Source: Candidatus Poribacteria bacterium
Lineage (GTDB): Bacteria > Poribacteria > WGA-4E > WGA-3G
Length of the DNA stretch: 64,000 nt
Assembly: GCA_022827885.1 (NCBI GenBank)
Contig: JAJEIP010000144.1
Location: 1-64,000, forward strand
Direction of reading: 5' to 3'
Position numbers and translations under genes: made by a program. The notes below the pieces were generated by a model that made no database searches, was not told the DNA's origin, and saw only the letters and a list, made by a program, of their open reading frames with translations. Positions 26,412 through 36,004 of the stretch are shown here, in pieces. The stretch's first letter is position 1. Each line of letters begins with the position of its first letter.

Positions 26412-27983
26412 CTATTTCAATTCATGAAGTTCTCTGAGTTTGTCTAACGCTACCTTGTTCCCCGGTTCTAATTCTAAAACCCGTTCAAAAATATCAATCG
26501 CCTCTGGAATATGTCCAAGTTCCTGATACGCAACACCCAAGGCACCATAGGCGCGAACATGCCTCGCTTCAATCGCGATAACCTTTCTAAACAGTGAGAC
26601 GGCTTCGAGATAGTCCTCCCGCATCAGAGAAATTAAACCGAGTCTGTAAATGGCTTGGACATCCCTTGCGTCGTATGTGATGACCAGTTTGTAGTGTGGC
26701 TCGGCAGCTGTATAACGCCGTTGTTTCCAATAGACACTCGCAAGATCGCGATGCGCAGATGGTTGAGAGGGAACGAGGGCAAGTGCCTCCTGATAGTGCC
26801 GAATTGCCTCTCCAAGCTGCCCTGTGTTCTCATACACCGTCGCAAGATTCGCATGGACATTTGAGAAGAAAGTGTCATAATCCGAAGGGTTCAGCTGTCC
26901 GTGAGATGCGCCATCTGTTTTATTCTTTTTAAACTGAAGTGCCATTCGGCAGGCACGGATCGCTGCAACCGTCTGTCCGGTTTCATAATGGAGTTGTCCC
27001 ATATAGTTATAAGCCTGCGCTTTCAAGTAGGCTATCTCGTCGGCACTTCTCTCTTTCTGAACCTCTATATCCGTGTCGAGTAGCGACAGCAAGTGTTCTA
27101 ATGCTGCTAAAGCTTCGGAGTGCCGCGACGCATAGAGGAGTGAAACGCCGTAGTCGAACCAGACCTTTATATCTTTCTGTGCGTCTGAGATAAGCGTCTC
27201 AAATTCAGCGACCGCTTTTCGGTAATTGCCTTCCGACATATAACGTCTACCGCGTTCGGCATACAGTGGAGCAGTGACACCCGCTTTAAGCACGTCCCAC
27301 CACAGTGGATCTATCAACTCACCGTATTGACTCGGGTTCCGGGCTGCCTGCGCGTGCTGTTTCGCCGTTTGCGTGTCTCCCAAGGCAATAGCGACCTGTG
27401 CCATGAGTGCGTGCGCTTCACTTTGCCCCGGATTCAAGCGGAGTGCCTTCTCTAAATGCGTTCGAGCGAGTTCCAACTCCTGTTTTGCAAGTGCGATTTC
27501 TCCGAGCCAGAGTTCAGAGAACGGGTTGTTCGGTTGGAGGTGTTTTGCGTGTTCCAGATGTTGTTCTGCTTCATCGAACCGTCCTAAAATACGGAGCGCG
27601 GAGGCGAGATAGAGATGTGCAGGGGCAGAGGTTGAATCCAAGGTAAGCGCGCGGGTGAGGTGTTTTACAGCCACTTCGGGTTGACGCTGTTTCGTCAAAC
27701 GTCCGAGCAAGTAGAGCCACCTGAATTCATTGGGCGCGAGCCTGTTTGCTTGACGGTAACACGGTATCGCGGGAATCTCCCACCCGTGGCTGAGGTAGAC
27801 ATGCCCGAGGTGTCCCCAGACCTCCGCAGTAGTGGGAGACTTCCGAACCGCTTTTTGAGCGTTTTCAATCGCTGCTATCAGCGGTTTTTCCTCCACCAAG
27901 TCAAGATCCGCAGGTTGCGGAACGTCGATATCGCCACCCGCAAAAATAGGAATACTGATCAGGATTAAATAAATAAGGAGCAT
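26412..27983 (-). CDS. Exported TPR-repeat protein
   Basis: 523 aa from the ATG giving MLLIYLILISIPIFAGG, a clear signal peptide. A longer frame runs 63 codons upstream through a tandem repeat and into the preceding gene and is rejected. The mature protein is almost all TPR units, in two blocks (about 35-225 and 260-520): AEVWGHLGHVYLSHGWEIPAIPCYRQANRLAPN, AEQHLEHAKHLQPNN, AIRHYQEALALVPSQP, AVSLFRKVIAIEARH, AIDIFERVLELEPGNK. It would serve as an extracytoplasmic scaffold. The gene upstream encodes an FG-GAP/UnbV protein, 76 bases away on the same strand; the two together recall FG-GAP/TPR fusion proteins. Confidence 0.85.
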   Translation of the reverse strand: MLLIYLILISIPIFAGGDIDVPQPADLDLVEEKPLIAAIENAQKAVRKSPTTAEVWGHLGHVYLSHGWEIPAIPCYRQANRLAPNEFRWLYLLGRLTKQRQPEVAVKHLTRALTLDSTSAPAHLYLASALRILGRFDEAEQHLEHAKHLQPNNPFSELWLGEIALAKQELELARTHLEKALRLNPGQSEAHALMAQVAIALGDTQTAKQHAQAARNPSQYGELIDPLWWDVLKAGVTAPLYAERGRRYMSEGNYRKAVAEFETLISDAQKDIKVWFDYGVSLLYASRHSEALAALEHLLSLLDTDIEVQKERSADEIAYLKAQAYNYMGQLHYETGQTVAAIRACRMALQFKKNKTDGASHGQLNPSDYDTFFSNVHANLATVYENTGQLGEAIRHYQEALALVPSQPSAHRDLASVYWKQRRYTAAEPHYKLVITYDARDVQAIYRLGLISLMREDYLEAVSLFRKVIAIEARHVRAYGALGVAYQELGHIPEAIDIFERVLELEPGNKVALDKLRELHELK

Positions 27984-28009
27984 CTGATGAAGGAGGCGAG
28001 ACGGCGTGT

Positions 28010-28055
28010 TTCCAATCTTCCTGTCTTCCAATCTTCCTGTCTTCCAATCTTTAAT
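28010..28055. repeat. Tandem 16-bp repeat TTCCAATCTTCCTGTC
   Basis: Two full copies (28010-28025, 28026-28041) and a partial third lie between the stop of the FG-GAP gene and the start of the TPR gene. On the coding (minus) strand it is a purine-rich GGAAGATTGGAAGACA array. A similar GGAAGGATGGAAGG purine tract is at 60.9 kb. Confidence 0.85.
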
Positions 28056-28059
28056 CTCT

Positions 28060-29763
28060 TCAAAAAGATACCCCCTTTCCTTGATAAACCACCACACGCC
28101 GATTGATGCCCGCGCCGGGAAACCTTTCACGGCTTCCATCTTGCCAGTGGACCTCAATGGGCTGAATGGCATTGATCTCCCCTAACCCGAAATGCACGCT
28201 CGGTTCACTGCTGCTGAGATAACTCGTCCCCGATAGCACGTATCCCGTCAATACACGTGAGGGGGTCCGGAGCGTTACGTGCGCGCCAAGCGCATCGCGA
28301 TTCTGGGTGATTGCACGCACGGAAAGATAGTGATGTTCTGGGGGTGGGGCATCGTTTCGGAAAAAGCGGAGTCGATTGTCGAGACCACTCACGACCATAT
28401 CGATATCGCCATCTCTATCAATATCGCCGAAAGCCATTCCGCGACTGACTTCAATCCGTCTCGTGAAATCGGGCGCACGTGAACTCACATTGGTGAAAGA
28501 AGGTTTTTGCTTGGGTGTTTTCTCTCCGCCTACAGGCGTTGTCTGAGAATTTTGGAAGAGAAGGTTCGGTTCAGCGTAGAAGTCCCAGAATTCACCCGTA
28601 TTTGCACCCTCAAGGACAGGACCCCGCTTCACCCGACCGTTGACGAGTGCGATATCCAGATCGGCATCATTGTCGAAGTCCACGAAACCGCATCCAAATC
28701 CTGTAAAGGGTAGATCCCGCCCGGCGAATCCCGCCATCTCCGTCATATCAACGAAGACAGAGAAGGTAGAAGTGGTATAAAATGTATTTGTCTCGCCGGA
28801 CAAGTGTGTTAGGAACAGGTCGGGACGCGTATCACCGTTGACATCCCCGACGGCGATACCCATGCTCCCTTCGGGTTGACCGTAAGCATTGAACGCCAGA
28901 CCGTGCAATATGGCTTCCTCAGTAAAGGTACCGTCCTTCTGATTCACCCAGAGCTGGTTGGCTTCGCCGTCGTTGGCGACATAAAAGTCCGCCCAACCAT
29001 CGCCTGTTAGATCAAGACACACAACACCGAGCCCCCTGCCGGGCATCGCGGCGATTCCTGTCTGTTCCGATACATCTGTAAATGTACCGTCGCCATTGTT
29101 TCGGAACAACCGATCCGCGGCGGGTTCAAAGACCTGTGGATTGCAGTAATCTGGGGCACCATGTTTTCCACGACAGACCGCCTCTGGATCGAACTGAACG
29201 TAGTTGGCGACATAGAGATCGAGGTGCCCGTCCCTGTCATAATCGCCAAAGGTCGCGGATGTTCCCCACGCATCGTTTGAGAGTCCCGCTTCCTGTAGAG
29301 CAAACGTCCCGTCACCGTTGTTACGGTAGAAGACATCGGTATCCCCGTAGTTCGTCACATAGACATCCTTATTCCCATCATTGTCCACATCACCGATTGC
29401 GACCCCCTGTCCGTAGCCTTCATGTCCGATACCAGCCGTTTCCGTAACGTCAACAAACGTTCCATCGCGCTGTTGTCGAAAAAGTCGATTCGGCGTGGGA
29501 GTGTCCTCGTCCCCAGAGGGTGGAAATCGGATGTGTAGGACATCCAGCGCGCCATCGTTATCGTAATCAAATAGAGCGACCCCACTCCCGATGACTTCCG
29601 GTAGGGCGTAAGTTCCGGCCTGCCAAGGGGTTTCTGCCTGTGTGAAACCGAGTGCAGCGGTTACTTCTGTAAAAAAGGGTTTATCCGTCTCCGCTTGTGC
29701 CGTCCATAAACAGAGTGTGATGAGGATGAGTGTTATAGCGTATGGCTTCGTAAACATAGCCAC
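28060..29763 (-). CDS. Secreted FG-GAP/VCBS repeat protein with UnbV/ASPIC C-terminus
   Basis: 567 aa. Start taken as GTG (MAMFTKPY), because GGAG lies 6 bases upstream; the ATG two codons later is the alternative. A signal peptide (ITLILITLCLWTAQAE) precedes beta-propeller FG-GAP repeats with calcium-type DxDxDG loops (DYDNDGALDV, DVDNDGNKDVYVTNYG, DYDRDGHLDLYVANY, DINGDTRPDLFL-like, DFDNDADLDIALVNG, DIDRDGDIDMVVSG). The end is an ASPIC/UnbV domain (SVHFGLGEINAIQPIEVHWQDGSRERF). Such proteins are cell-surface or periplasmic. A short repeat (TTTTTGCTTGGG) is embedded in the coding region near residue 418, giving KTPKQKPSF. Confidence 0.87.
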   Translation of the reverse strand: MAMFTKPYAITLILITLCLWTAQAETDKPFFTEVTAALGFTQAETPWQAGTYALPEVIGSGVALFDYDNDGALDVLHIRFPPSGDEDTPTPNRLFRQQRDGTFVDVTETAGIGHEGYGQGVAIGDVDNDGNKDVYVTNYGDTDVFYRNNGDGTFALQEAGLSNDAWGTSATFGDYDRDGHLDLYVANYVQFDPEAVCRGKHGAPDYCNPQVFEPAADRLFRNNGDGTFTDVSEQTGIAAMPGRGLGVVCLDLTGDGWADFYVANDGEANQLWVNQKDGTFTEEAILHGLAFNAYGQPEGSMGIAVGDVNGDTRPDLFLTHLSGETNTFYTTSTFSVFVDMTEMAGFAGRDLPFTGFGCGFVDFDNDADLDIALVNGRVKRGPVLEGANTGEFWDFYAEPNLLFQNSQTTPVGGEKTPKQKPSFTNVSSRAPDFTRRIEVSRGMAFGDIDRDGDIDMVVSGLDNRLRFFRNDAPPPEHHYLSVRAITQNRDALGAHVTLRTPSRVLTGYVLSGTSYLSSSEPSVHFGLGEINAIQPIEVHWQDGSRERFPGAGINRRVVVYQGKGVSF

Positions 29764-29780
29764 TACAAACTCCGTTATCT

Positions 29781-29802
29781 ATCCGCAAGGTAAAATTAAA
29801 AG
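29781..29802 (+). repeat. Orphan CCGCAAGG leader-element tail
   Basis: ATCCGCAAGGTAAAATTAAA followed by AG has the same sequence as the end of the EutN leader, but no start codon or plus-strand gene follows; it sits between two minus-strand genes. Confidence 0.7.
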
Positions 29803-29807
29803 TGCGT

Positions 29808-30761
29808 TCATCGGGAACCGCGTAACAACTTCTGATACTCCGCATGCGCATTCTGGGCATCGTCCTCACCATCAAGAACCCGGCGCAGGCATTGGACAAA
29901 ACCTATCGGCTCCTCTTCACCGAAGATGGTACGTCCGAAGAGGATCGCGCGTCCACCGTTGCTGGTAACATTATGCGCAAGCGCGAACGTGCTCCGTGCA
30001 TTTTGACGCGGACCGCCCAAGGCACCGATCACCAAGGTCGTGTCAAACTGGCACAATTCACGCCAGACCTCGGCGGTCGTATATGCGGTTTTGATAAAGC
30101 GCGGACGTTGGTGTTTTCGGAGGTAACTCATCGTGCGGACAATAGAATCGGCGACATACATGCCCCGTTTCTCCTCATCCATCCCCGGCATTTTTATATT
30201 CGGTAAAAATACCTCTAAGAGGTGATCGAAACCCTCAATTTCACCCACAACGTGGGCGAACTGCACATACGCTTGTAACATGCGTTCATCAGCAATCGGA
30301 TCGTTGTTGAGCGTAATGGAATACAACCCAAGATTGACCCGACATTCAAGTGCCGGACCGATAAGCGCTTCACAATAGCGTTGCATATCCTCTGGAAACA
30401 CCGTCTGAAACGGCATCGACAGTCGCGAAGTATAAACACCAAACCTCGGATTCCAGATAGCCGTCTCTGAGTTCATCCGAACGATTGGCGTAATCGGTGT
30501 ATCTTCAAAGAGGTTTTCTTCAAGTGCGAGAGTTTCTGCATCGGCGGGGGTCATGAGAAGCCCGTCTAATTTACCATCTGTAACGAGGTCGCGCTGCAGT
30601 TGCAAAAACTCTGCGTGCGTTCGGTAGTGCGGTTTCGGATGTTGCACTTGTCCAAGCCCCTTAATCCCAGCAGATGCGAGCGGATCCGCCGCAAACACCA
30701 GAATCGGGCTACGAGCAAGTAAGTCAGTATCAGCAAGTTTATCAAATATCCGGTTACCCAT
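29808..30761 (-). CDS. DeoC/DhnA-type aldolase-like protein
   Basis: 317 aa, soluble. It looks like a TIM barrel with a class I aldolase pattern: LDGLLMTPADAE in the first third, FIKTAYTT near residue 225 (the lysine of a KTxYT Schiff-base motif) and ALAHNVTSNGGRAILFGRTIFGEEEPIGFVQCLRRVLDG at the end, typical of the last strands and phosphate-binding loop of DhnA/FbaB or LacD-like aldolases. The substrate is not recognisable. ATG follows ATACATTAAAA, another SD-less A/T start, with TACATT placed as a possible -10 box. It lies upstream of the FG-GAP gene on the same strand, 44 bases apart. Confidence 0.65.
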   Translation of the reverse strand: MGNRIFDKLADTDLLARSPILVFAADPLASAGIKGLGQVQHPKPHYRTHAEFLQLQRDLVTDGKLDGLLMTPADAETLALEENLFEDTPITPIVRMNSETAIWNPRFGVYTSRLSMPFQTVFPEDMQRYCEALIGPALECRVNLGLYSITLNNDPIADERMLQAYVQFAHVVGEIEGFDHLLEVFLPNIKMPGMDEEKRGMYVADSIVRTMSYLRKHQRPRFIKTAYTTAEVWRELCQFDTTLVIGALGGPRQNARSTFALAHNVTSNGGRAILFGRTIFGEEEPIGFVQCLRRVLDGEDDAQNAHAEYQKLLRGSR

Positions 30762-30865
30762 TTTTAATGTATGGCCTCCTGGGAGGAATGATTGTCAGAG
30801 CGTTCGCTACGCTCACTGTCAGTGATTGGTTATCGGTTACAAGAGGGATCTATTAAACGATAACC
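30762..30865. other. Short intergenic region with hairpin and TCAGTTA-like repeat
   Basis: GAGCGTTCGCTACGCTC (about 30798-30814) is a 6-bp hairpin with a 5-nt loop, followed by CACTGTCAGTGATTGGTTAT, of the same kind as other CAGTxA heptamer arrays in the window. No gene is seen. Confidence 0.45.
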
Positions 30866-33460
30866 CTAAAGGATACTCGTGGGATCGATGTCAATTACGA
30901 ATTCAATAGCATTCGATTTAATAGCAACGGGCGGCTCGTCGGTTAAGTGTTTAAGGAGTTGACTGATACTTTCAACGGAGTTGCTTCGAAGTAGAAAATG
31001 CCACCGAAATTTCCCTTCGATTTTCGAGAGCGGTGCTGGCGCGGGTCCGAGAATTTCCACTTCGGACGCGCCAACACCGCCTTCTCTCTCATCTGTCTGA
31101 GCGGTAGATGCTTGATCTGCCAACCACATCTGAAGTTGCGCCTCGACAGCGTGTGCAGCCTCTTCAATCTGTTTTTCGTCCTTGCCGCGGAGCAGAAGTG
31201 TCCCGACATGTGAGAAAGGGGGATACTGTAAAACACCGCGTGCTTCGACCTCCTGCGCGTAGAAACCGAGGTAGTCGTGCTTTTGTGCGGCGGAAATACA
31301 GTAGTGTTCAGGCATATAGGTCTGAATGATGACCTTCCCTTCAAGTTCGGCACGTCCGGAACGTCCAGCGACCTGAGTCAACAGGCTGAACGTCTGCTCG
31401 CTCGCTCGAAAGTCGGGTAGATTCAAACTGGTATCCGCGGCGATGACACCCACAAGCGTTACATTCGGGAAATCTAACCCCTTTGACACCATCTGTGTGC
31501 CTATGAGGATATCGATCTGCTGCTTCTCAAATGTCTCCAAAATCTGCTGATGCGCGTTTTTCCGTGCCGTTGAATCGGCATCAAACCGTTTCACACGTGC
31601 CGCTGGGAACGCTTTCTGCACCTCTTGTTCAACCGCCTCTGTCCCCAACCCAAAATAGCGAATGGCAGGGCTGGCACACTGTGGACAACTCGGATGCGTC
31701 GGACGCTTATCACCACAATGGTGACAAACGAGACGTTTCGTCTCGAAGTGAAAGGTCAATGAGATAGAGCAATTCTCGCAGCGTTCAACATAACCACACG
31801 TCCGACAGAAAACATAAGTGGAATGCCCTCGCCTGTTGAGAAACAGGATAATTTGCTCTTGCCTATTCAAGCGTTCTTCAATCGAAGTTCGGAGGATATC
31901 TGAAAAGATGGTCCTGTTGCCCTTTTTCAATTCAGTCCGCATATCAGCGATGTGGACCTCAGGCATTTTTCTATTAAGAACACGGTCTGGCAGACTGAGG
32001 AGCCGATACCTCCCATTTTTCGCACGGTGGAAACTCTCAAGGGACGGGGTCGCACTCCCGAGTATGACGGGACAGTTAGCGAGTTCACCCCGCTTCTGTG
32101 CGACATCTCGGGCGTGGTAACGCGGGACGATATCCGACTTATAGGACTCCGAATGTTCTTCGTCTATAATCAGCATACCCAGTTCTTTCACTGGGGCAAA
32201 GACAGCGGAACGCGGTCCAATCACAATGTCGGCGTCTCCGTTTCGGATACGATGCCACTGATCATAGCGTTCCCCATCACTCAACCGACTGTGCAGCAGT
32301 GCTACCCGTTCCCCGAATCGTCCAACAAAGCGAGAGGCAGCCTGCGGTGTGAGCGATATTTCCGGTACTAATGCGATGACGGATTTCCCATTTTCAAGGA
32401 CTTCTGTCATCGCTTGCATGTAGACCTCGGTCTTCCCGCTTCCGGTTACACCGTGGAGCAGAAAGGTAGGCGCGCGTTCAACAGCAGGAGCGCGAGGGAC
32501 ATCGGGGTTACAAACCCCTCCCACAGTATCTGATGTGAGTATATTTTGAAGTTCCGTGAACGCTATGGATTGGGCAGAATTCAGGTGAAGGGGTTGTGTT
32601 GCAGCGATCGGTTCGGAACTCAAAGGATTACGAACGGCTTGGGCACGTGTGATCTGAAGAAAACCACGTCTTTCAAGCGTGCGGAGCAGAGAGATGCTGG
32701 TATTCACGCGTTTGGTGAGGTCGGCTGTCGCCAATGGAGCACCTGCATCAAGCAGGTGTCGCAGTATTTCGGCATGCTTCGCAGCGGCAATGTGCCGACG
32801 ATTGCTCGGTCGCGAGCGTGCAGGGTTCTTGGAACCGGCTGCCTCACCCTTGAGTCGATCAATTTCCGCTTCAATATCAGCAGCCGGTAAGGCTAAAGTT
32901 GCTACAGAGGTTAACTGCGTGTTGGCTTTCGGCTTGTGCGTCACATCAAGGCTGACGATACTCTTTTCTTGTAGCGCGGTAATCCTCGGACGTAGTTTTT
33001 GGTAACTGACACCCATACGTCGGACAAGTTGATTCAGAGATAGCTCACCCTCTGCTTCCAGAAGTGCGACGAGTTGCTTTTGCACCCTTCCCTGGGGTGT
33101 GGGTGCGTCCGGTAAGAGGTGCACCTTCTGTTCTTTCTGGGTGCGCACTGCAGCTGGCACGGCACAAAAGAGCGCGAGTCCCCACGAGCAGACATAGTAT
33201 TCCGCCATCCATTTGGTCAGTGTAAGCAGTTCAGTGGAGAAGGTCGGGGTTTTCTCAAGACAGGTGGAAATATTCTTGATGATGCCGGGCGCGAGATCGG
33301 TTTCATCGAGGCGTTCAACGACAACGCCTTCTTGATGTGTCCCCCGGAAGGGGGCTAACACACGAGTACCGGGCTGTAAAACCGCATCCATCTGCGGCGG
33401 TACACCGTAGGTGAAGACTTGATCGACCGATAGCGGAAAAGCAATATTCGCGTAACGCAT
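30866..33460 (-). CDS. priA: Primosomal replication restart helicase PriA
   Basis: 864 aa. The N-terminal DNA-binding domain starts MRYANIAFPLSVDQVFTYGVP; helicase motif I is GVTGSGKTE (K about 343) and motif II DEEH (about 433). The zinc-binding cysteines lie at about 550-590 (CRTCGYVERCENC ... CHHCGDKRPTHPSCPQC), and motifs V/VI include GTQMVSKGLDFPNVTLVG and QVAGRSGR. It rebuilds replisomes at stalled forks. Extra length relative to the 730-aa E. coli protein comes from a low-similarity segment at about 150-300 that contains winged-helix-like pieces (ATADLTKRVNTSISLLRTLERRGFL). The ATG follows GGCTATAAAAAACT without a Shine-Dalgarno. Last gene of the minus-strand cluster. Confidence 0.95.
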   Translation of the reverse strand: MRYANIAFPLSVDQVFTYGVPPQMDAVLQPGTRVLAPFRGTHQEGVVVERLDETDLAPGIIKNISTCLEKTPTFSTELLTLTKWMAEYYVCSWGLALFCAVPAAVRTQKEQKVHLLPDAPTPQGRVQKQLVALLEAEGELSLNQLVRRMGVSYQKLRPRITALQEKSIVSLDVTHKPKANTQLTSVATLALPAADIEAEIDRLKGEAAGSKNPARSRPSNRRHIAAAKHAEILRHLLDAGAPLATADLTKRVNTSISLLRTLERRGFLQITRAQAVRNPLSSEPIAATQPLHLNSAQSIAFTELQNILTSDTVGGVCNPDVPRAPAVERAPTFLLHGVTGSGKTEVYMQAMTEVLENGKSVIALVPEISLTPQAASRFVGRFGERVALLHSRLSDGERYDQWHRIRNGDADIVIGPRSAVFAPVKELGMLIIDEEHSESYKSDIVPRYHARDVAQKRGELANCPVILGSATPSLESFHRAKNGRYRLLSLPDRVLNRKMPEVHIADMRTELKKGNRTIFSDILRTSIEERLNRQEQIILFLNRRGHSTYVFCRTCGYVERCENCSISLTFHFETKRLVCHHCGDKRPTHPSCPQCASPAIRYFGLGTEAVEQEVQKAFPAARVKRFDADSTARKNAHQQILETFEKQQIDILIGTQMVSKGLDFPNVTLVGVIAADTSLNLPDFRASEQTFSLLTQVAGRSGRAELEGKVIIQTYMPEHYCISAAQKHDYLGFYAQEVEARGVLQYPPFSHVGTLLLRGKDEKQIEEAAHAVEAQLQMWLADQASTAQTDEREGGVGASEVEILGPAPAPLSKIEGKFRWHFLLRSNSVESISQLLKHLTDEPPVAIKSNAIEFVIDIDPTSIL

Positions 33461-33500
33461 AGTTTTTTATAGCCATCAGTTGACGACGGACACGCTGTTC

Positions 33501-34220
33501 TTATCCCTCTGCTAAAAAAGCAAGCACCTTTTTGACATCTTCCCATACCTCAGCTTTACCCTTCGGGTTTCTGAGCAGGTATGCCGGGTGATACGTCGGC
33601 ATGATGACTGGCGGTTGCCTATGTGGAAGGACGCGGAGTCCTGGCACATTACACGGATGGAACTCCCCACGAAGTCTTGTAATACCGGTTTTGGTACCCA
33701 GCAACATCTGTGCCGCAAAACTTCCGAGTGCCATAATCACCTTCGGTTGAATGAGTTCTATCTGACGCACTAAATAGGGACTACAGGTTTCGACCTCATC
33801 CGGGGCAGGATTCCTGTTACCCGGGGGACGACACTTAAGCACATTCGCGATATAGACATCCTCACGCTTAAGTTGCATCCCGTCCTCAATAATGCGCGTC
33901 AACAACTGACCGGCTCTGCCGACAAAGGGTTCTCCCTGTTGATCTTCATCAGCACCAGGGGCTTCACCGATAAACATAAGGTCGGCTTCCGGGTTGCCAA
34001 CACCAAAAACGACACTGTGCCGGGTCTCGTGCAACCCACATTTGGTGCAACCTGCGGCATCAGCCGCCAGCGTCGGGAGATCGAGGTTCGCATAGGGGGA
34101 TTCCCGTTCTGGCTCGTTTATTTCTGATTCTATAAAACCGAGTTGAAGTTGTTCTTCCACGTATTCCCTCACACTTGCAATAAGTTCTACATATTCTTTT
34201 CTGAGGTTATTGCTATCCAT
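33501..34220 (-). CDS. Type 4 (Fe-S) uracil-DNA glycosylase
   Basis: 239 aa. Motif 1 GEAPGADEDQQGEPFVGRAG (85-104) contains the water-activating and uracil-binding residues of family 4; motif 2 is MPTYHPAYLLRNP near the C-terminus. The four cluster cysteines are C58, C61, C130 and C146. It excises uracil from DNA in base-excision repair. The N-terminal 40 residues are a charged helix absent in minimal members. It lies between rseP and priA on the same strand, 40 bases from each; ATG follows CAACTAAAAAA, after a CAGTTGT heptamer array. Confidence 0.94.
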   Translation of the reverse strand: MDSNNLRKEYVELIASVREYVEEQLQLGFIESEINEPERESPYANLDLPTLAADAAGCTKCGLHETRHSVVFGVGNPEADLMFIGEAPGADEDQQGEPFVGRAGQLLTRIIEDGMQLKREDVYIANVLKCRPPGNRNPAPDEVETCSPYLVRQIELIQPKVIMALGSFAAQMLLGTKTGITRLRGEFHPCNVPGLRVLPHRQPPVIMPTYHPAYLLRNPKGKAEVWEDVKKVLAFLAEG

Positions 34221-34224
34221 TTTT

Positions 34225-34250
34225 TTAGTTGTCAGTTGTCAGTCACAAGA
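34225..34250. repeat. CAGTTGT heptamer array before the UDG gene
   Basis: TAGTTGTCAGTTGTCAGTCA consists of tandem seven-base CAGTTGT-type units immediately upstream (minus sense) of the uracil-DNA glycosylase ATG. Confidence 0.6.
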
Positions 34251-34258
34251 GGTTACGC

Positions 34259-35950
34259 CTAATTGGTCAGATCGTCAATCAGGGATATACCATCAAACCA
34301 AGTGATGTACAGAAAGAGCGCAATCAGGAGAACAATACAAACCTGTTGAACAATCTCTTGTGCTCTCCGAGGCATAGGTCTGCCACGGATCTTCTCGACG
34401 GTGAAAAACAGCAATTGCCCCCCGTCAGCAATCGGAATTGGCAACAAATTGACGATGCAAAGATTGATACTAATAAATCCAATGAAAAAGAGCGCACTAC
34501 TCAACCCCACCCTGTCAAACATACGACTCGTGGCGTTCGCGATACCGATGGGACCCGAGAGATGCTTCGGTGATACTTCTCCACCTACCAGCTGTTGCAA
34601 GGTTCTGCCCACGGTTGTAAAGGTCAACCATGTCGCCTCAACGCCTTTCCCGAGGCTTGTAAAAATGCCATAATCCGGCAACGGTGCCGTTTTTGCCGCG
34701 AATTCCATGCCACTGAGGGAGGTCTGCCACGCCAATCCGAAGAGTGCCCCATCGGGATTCGTCTCTGAATTTTGTATTTCCGTGGCAAGCGTTACCGTTT
34801 TCAGAGTCCCGTCTCGCATCAATTCGACTTCAATGGATTCACGGGTTCCCAGTGCCTTGAGTTCTGAATAGAGCGTTGCATTGTCTACTAACGCTCCGTT
34901 AAGCACCGCAAGGACGTCTCCATCTTGGATCCCAGCGTTTTGGGCGATGCTATCCTCTTGGATACTCGCTTTCACACGCCAACGGACTGGCAGTTCGATC
35001 GTGAGCGCCGCATCGTCACGTCGGATACCAAGTGTCAATGCTTCTGGATTTTCGTTAATACTCTGATAAAGTGCCTGATATTTCCCATTACGCCAGTCTT
35101 CGGAGACGTGCCAGACGCCATATCCAAAGTAAGGAACGTTGTGGAGTTTCTGACCGTTGATGCTCTCAATCTGGTCGCTGACTTGGATCCCGGCTTCTGC
35201 CGCGAGACTCCCTTCCTCGACATGACTGACAATCGTTTCCGATCTACTGCTCACTCGAATGACCCCAATATCGCCTCTGACGCTCGGTTCCGCATCGGGG
35301 ATAACAGAAAGGAACTTACGTTCGCCATCCCGTTCTACGACGATATCCAGTGACCTATTTGCACTGGTGAAAATCCGTGTTTGGAACATCGCCCAATGGC
35401 TAATCGAGTCCCCATTGACGGAAATAATGGTATCACCGGGCATGAGTCCACCGATTGCACCGGGGCCATCGTCGGCGACCCAGCCGAGTTGAATCACCTC
35501 TTTTTCACCGAGAGGTAAACCCGTTAATCCACCGATCAACCGGGCGGAATCCGTGTTAATCCCAGTAGCAAACACGAGCCAGTATACCAACACCCCAAAC
35601 AACAGGTTAACTGCGGGACCCGCGGCGACGACGAAGGCGCGATTGCCGATCGAAGCACTCGCGAATTCACCCGGCGCACCGGTTTGTTCGGTTGGACTCT
35701 CACCTTCCATTTGAACGTAGCCTCCAAATGGCAAGAGCGAGATTCTATAGTCTGTTTCATCCCGCTGGAATCCGATGAGTTTCGGACCGAAGCCGAGCGA
35801 GAAGGTGTTTACCTTAATACCACACCGTTTCGCGGCATAAAAATGACCGAGTTCATGGATGAAAATAATGAACCCAAGCGGAATAATCGCGAGAAATGCC
35901 GTTTTTATGTAGGGAATTATGGAGCCAATCAGGTCAATCAAAAATTCCAT
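34259..35950 (-). CDS. rseP: RIP-type site-2 metalloprotease RseP
   Basis: 563 aa membrane protease. HELGH (32-36) lies in the first transmembrane helix and the second active-site motif NLLPIPIADGGQLLFF in the third; the usual LDGG is ADGG but the zinc-binding Asp is kept. Between them are three PDZ-like repeats: GWVADDGPGAIGGLMPGDTIISVNG, EEGSLAAEAGIQVSDQIESINGQ and EDSIAQNAGIQDGDVLAVLNG, one more than in E. coli RseP. It cleaves anti-sigma factors or other single-pass proteins within the membrane. It follows dxr, as in many genomes. Confidence 0.94.
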   Translation of the reverse strand: MEFLIDLIGSIIPYIKTAFLAIIPLGFIIFIHELGHFYAAKRCGIKVNTFSLGFGPKLIGFQRDETDYRISLLPFGGYVQMEGESPTEQTGAPGEFASASIGNRAFVVAAGPAVNLLFGVLVYWLVFATGINTDSARLIGGLTGLPLGEKEVIQLGWVADDGPGAIGGLMPGDTIISVNGDSISHWAMFQTRIFTSANRSLDIVVERDGERKFLSVIPDAEPSVRGDIGVIRVSSRSETIVSHVEEGSLAAEAGIQVSDQIESINGQKLHNVPYFGYGVWHVSEDWRNGKYQALYQSINENPEALTLGIRRDDAALTIELPVRWRVKASIQEDSIAQNAGIQDGDVLAVLNGALVDNATLYSELKALGTRESIEVELMRDGTLKTVTLATEIQNSETNPDGALFGLAWQTSLSGMEFAAKTAPLPDYGIFTSLGKGVEATWLTFTTVGRTLQQLVGGEVSPKHLSGPIGIANATSRMFDRVGLSSALFFIGFISINLCIVNLLPIPIADGGQLLFFTVEKIRGRPMPRRAQEIVQQVCIVLLIALFLYITWFDGISLIDDLTN

Positions 35951-36004
35951 AGTGTTTATTACCTCGTGATGCGTTTTTAGTGACTCGTTTGTGACATAAT
36001 TTTT

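Noticed and set aside
27984..28172. N-terminal extension of the TPR protein
   Set aside because: The 63 extra residues are translated from the tail of the previous gene and from a tandem repeat; a signal peptide starts at the internal ATG.
29133..29447. Plus-strand ORF of 121 aa opposite the FG-GAP gene
   Set aside because: Low-complexity Arg/His-rich translation with no homology; it is an antisense shadow of calcium-loop repeats.
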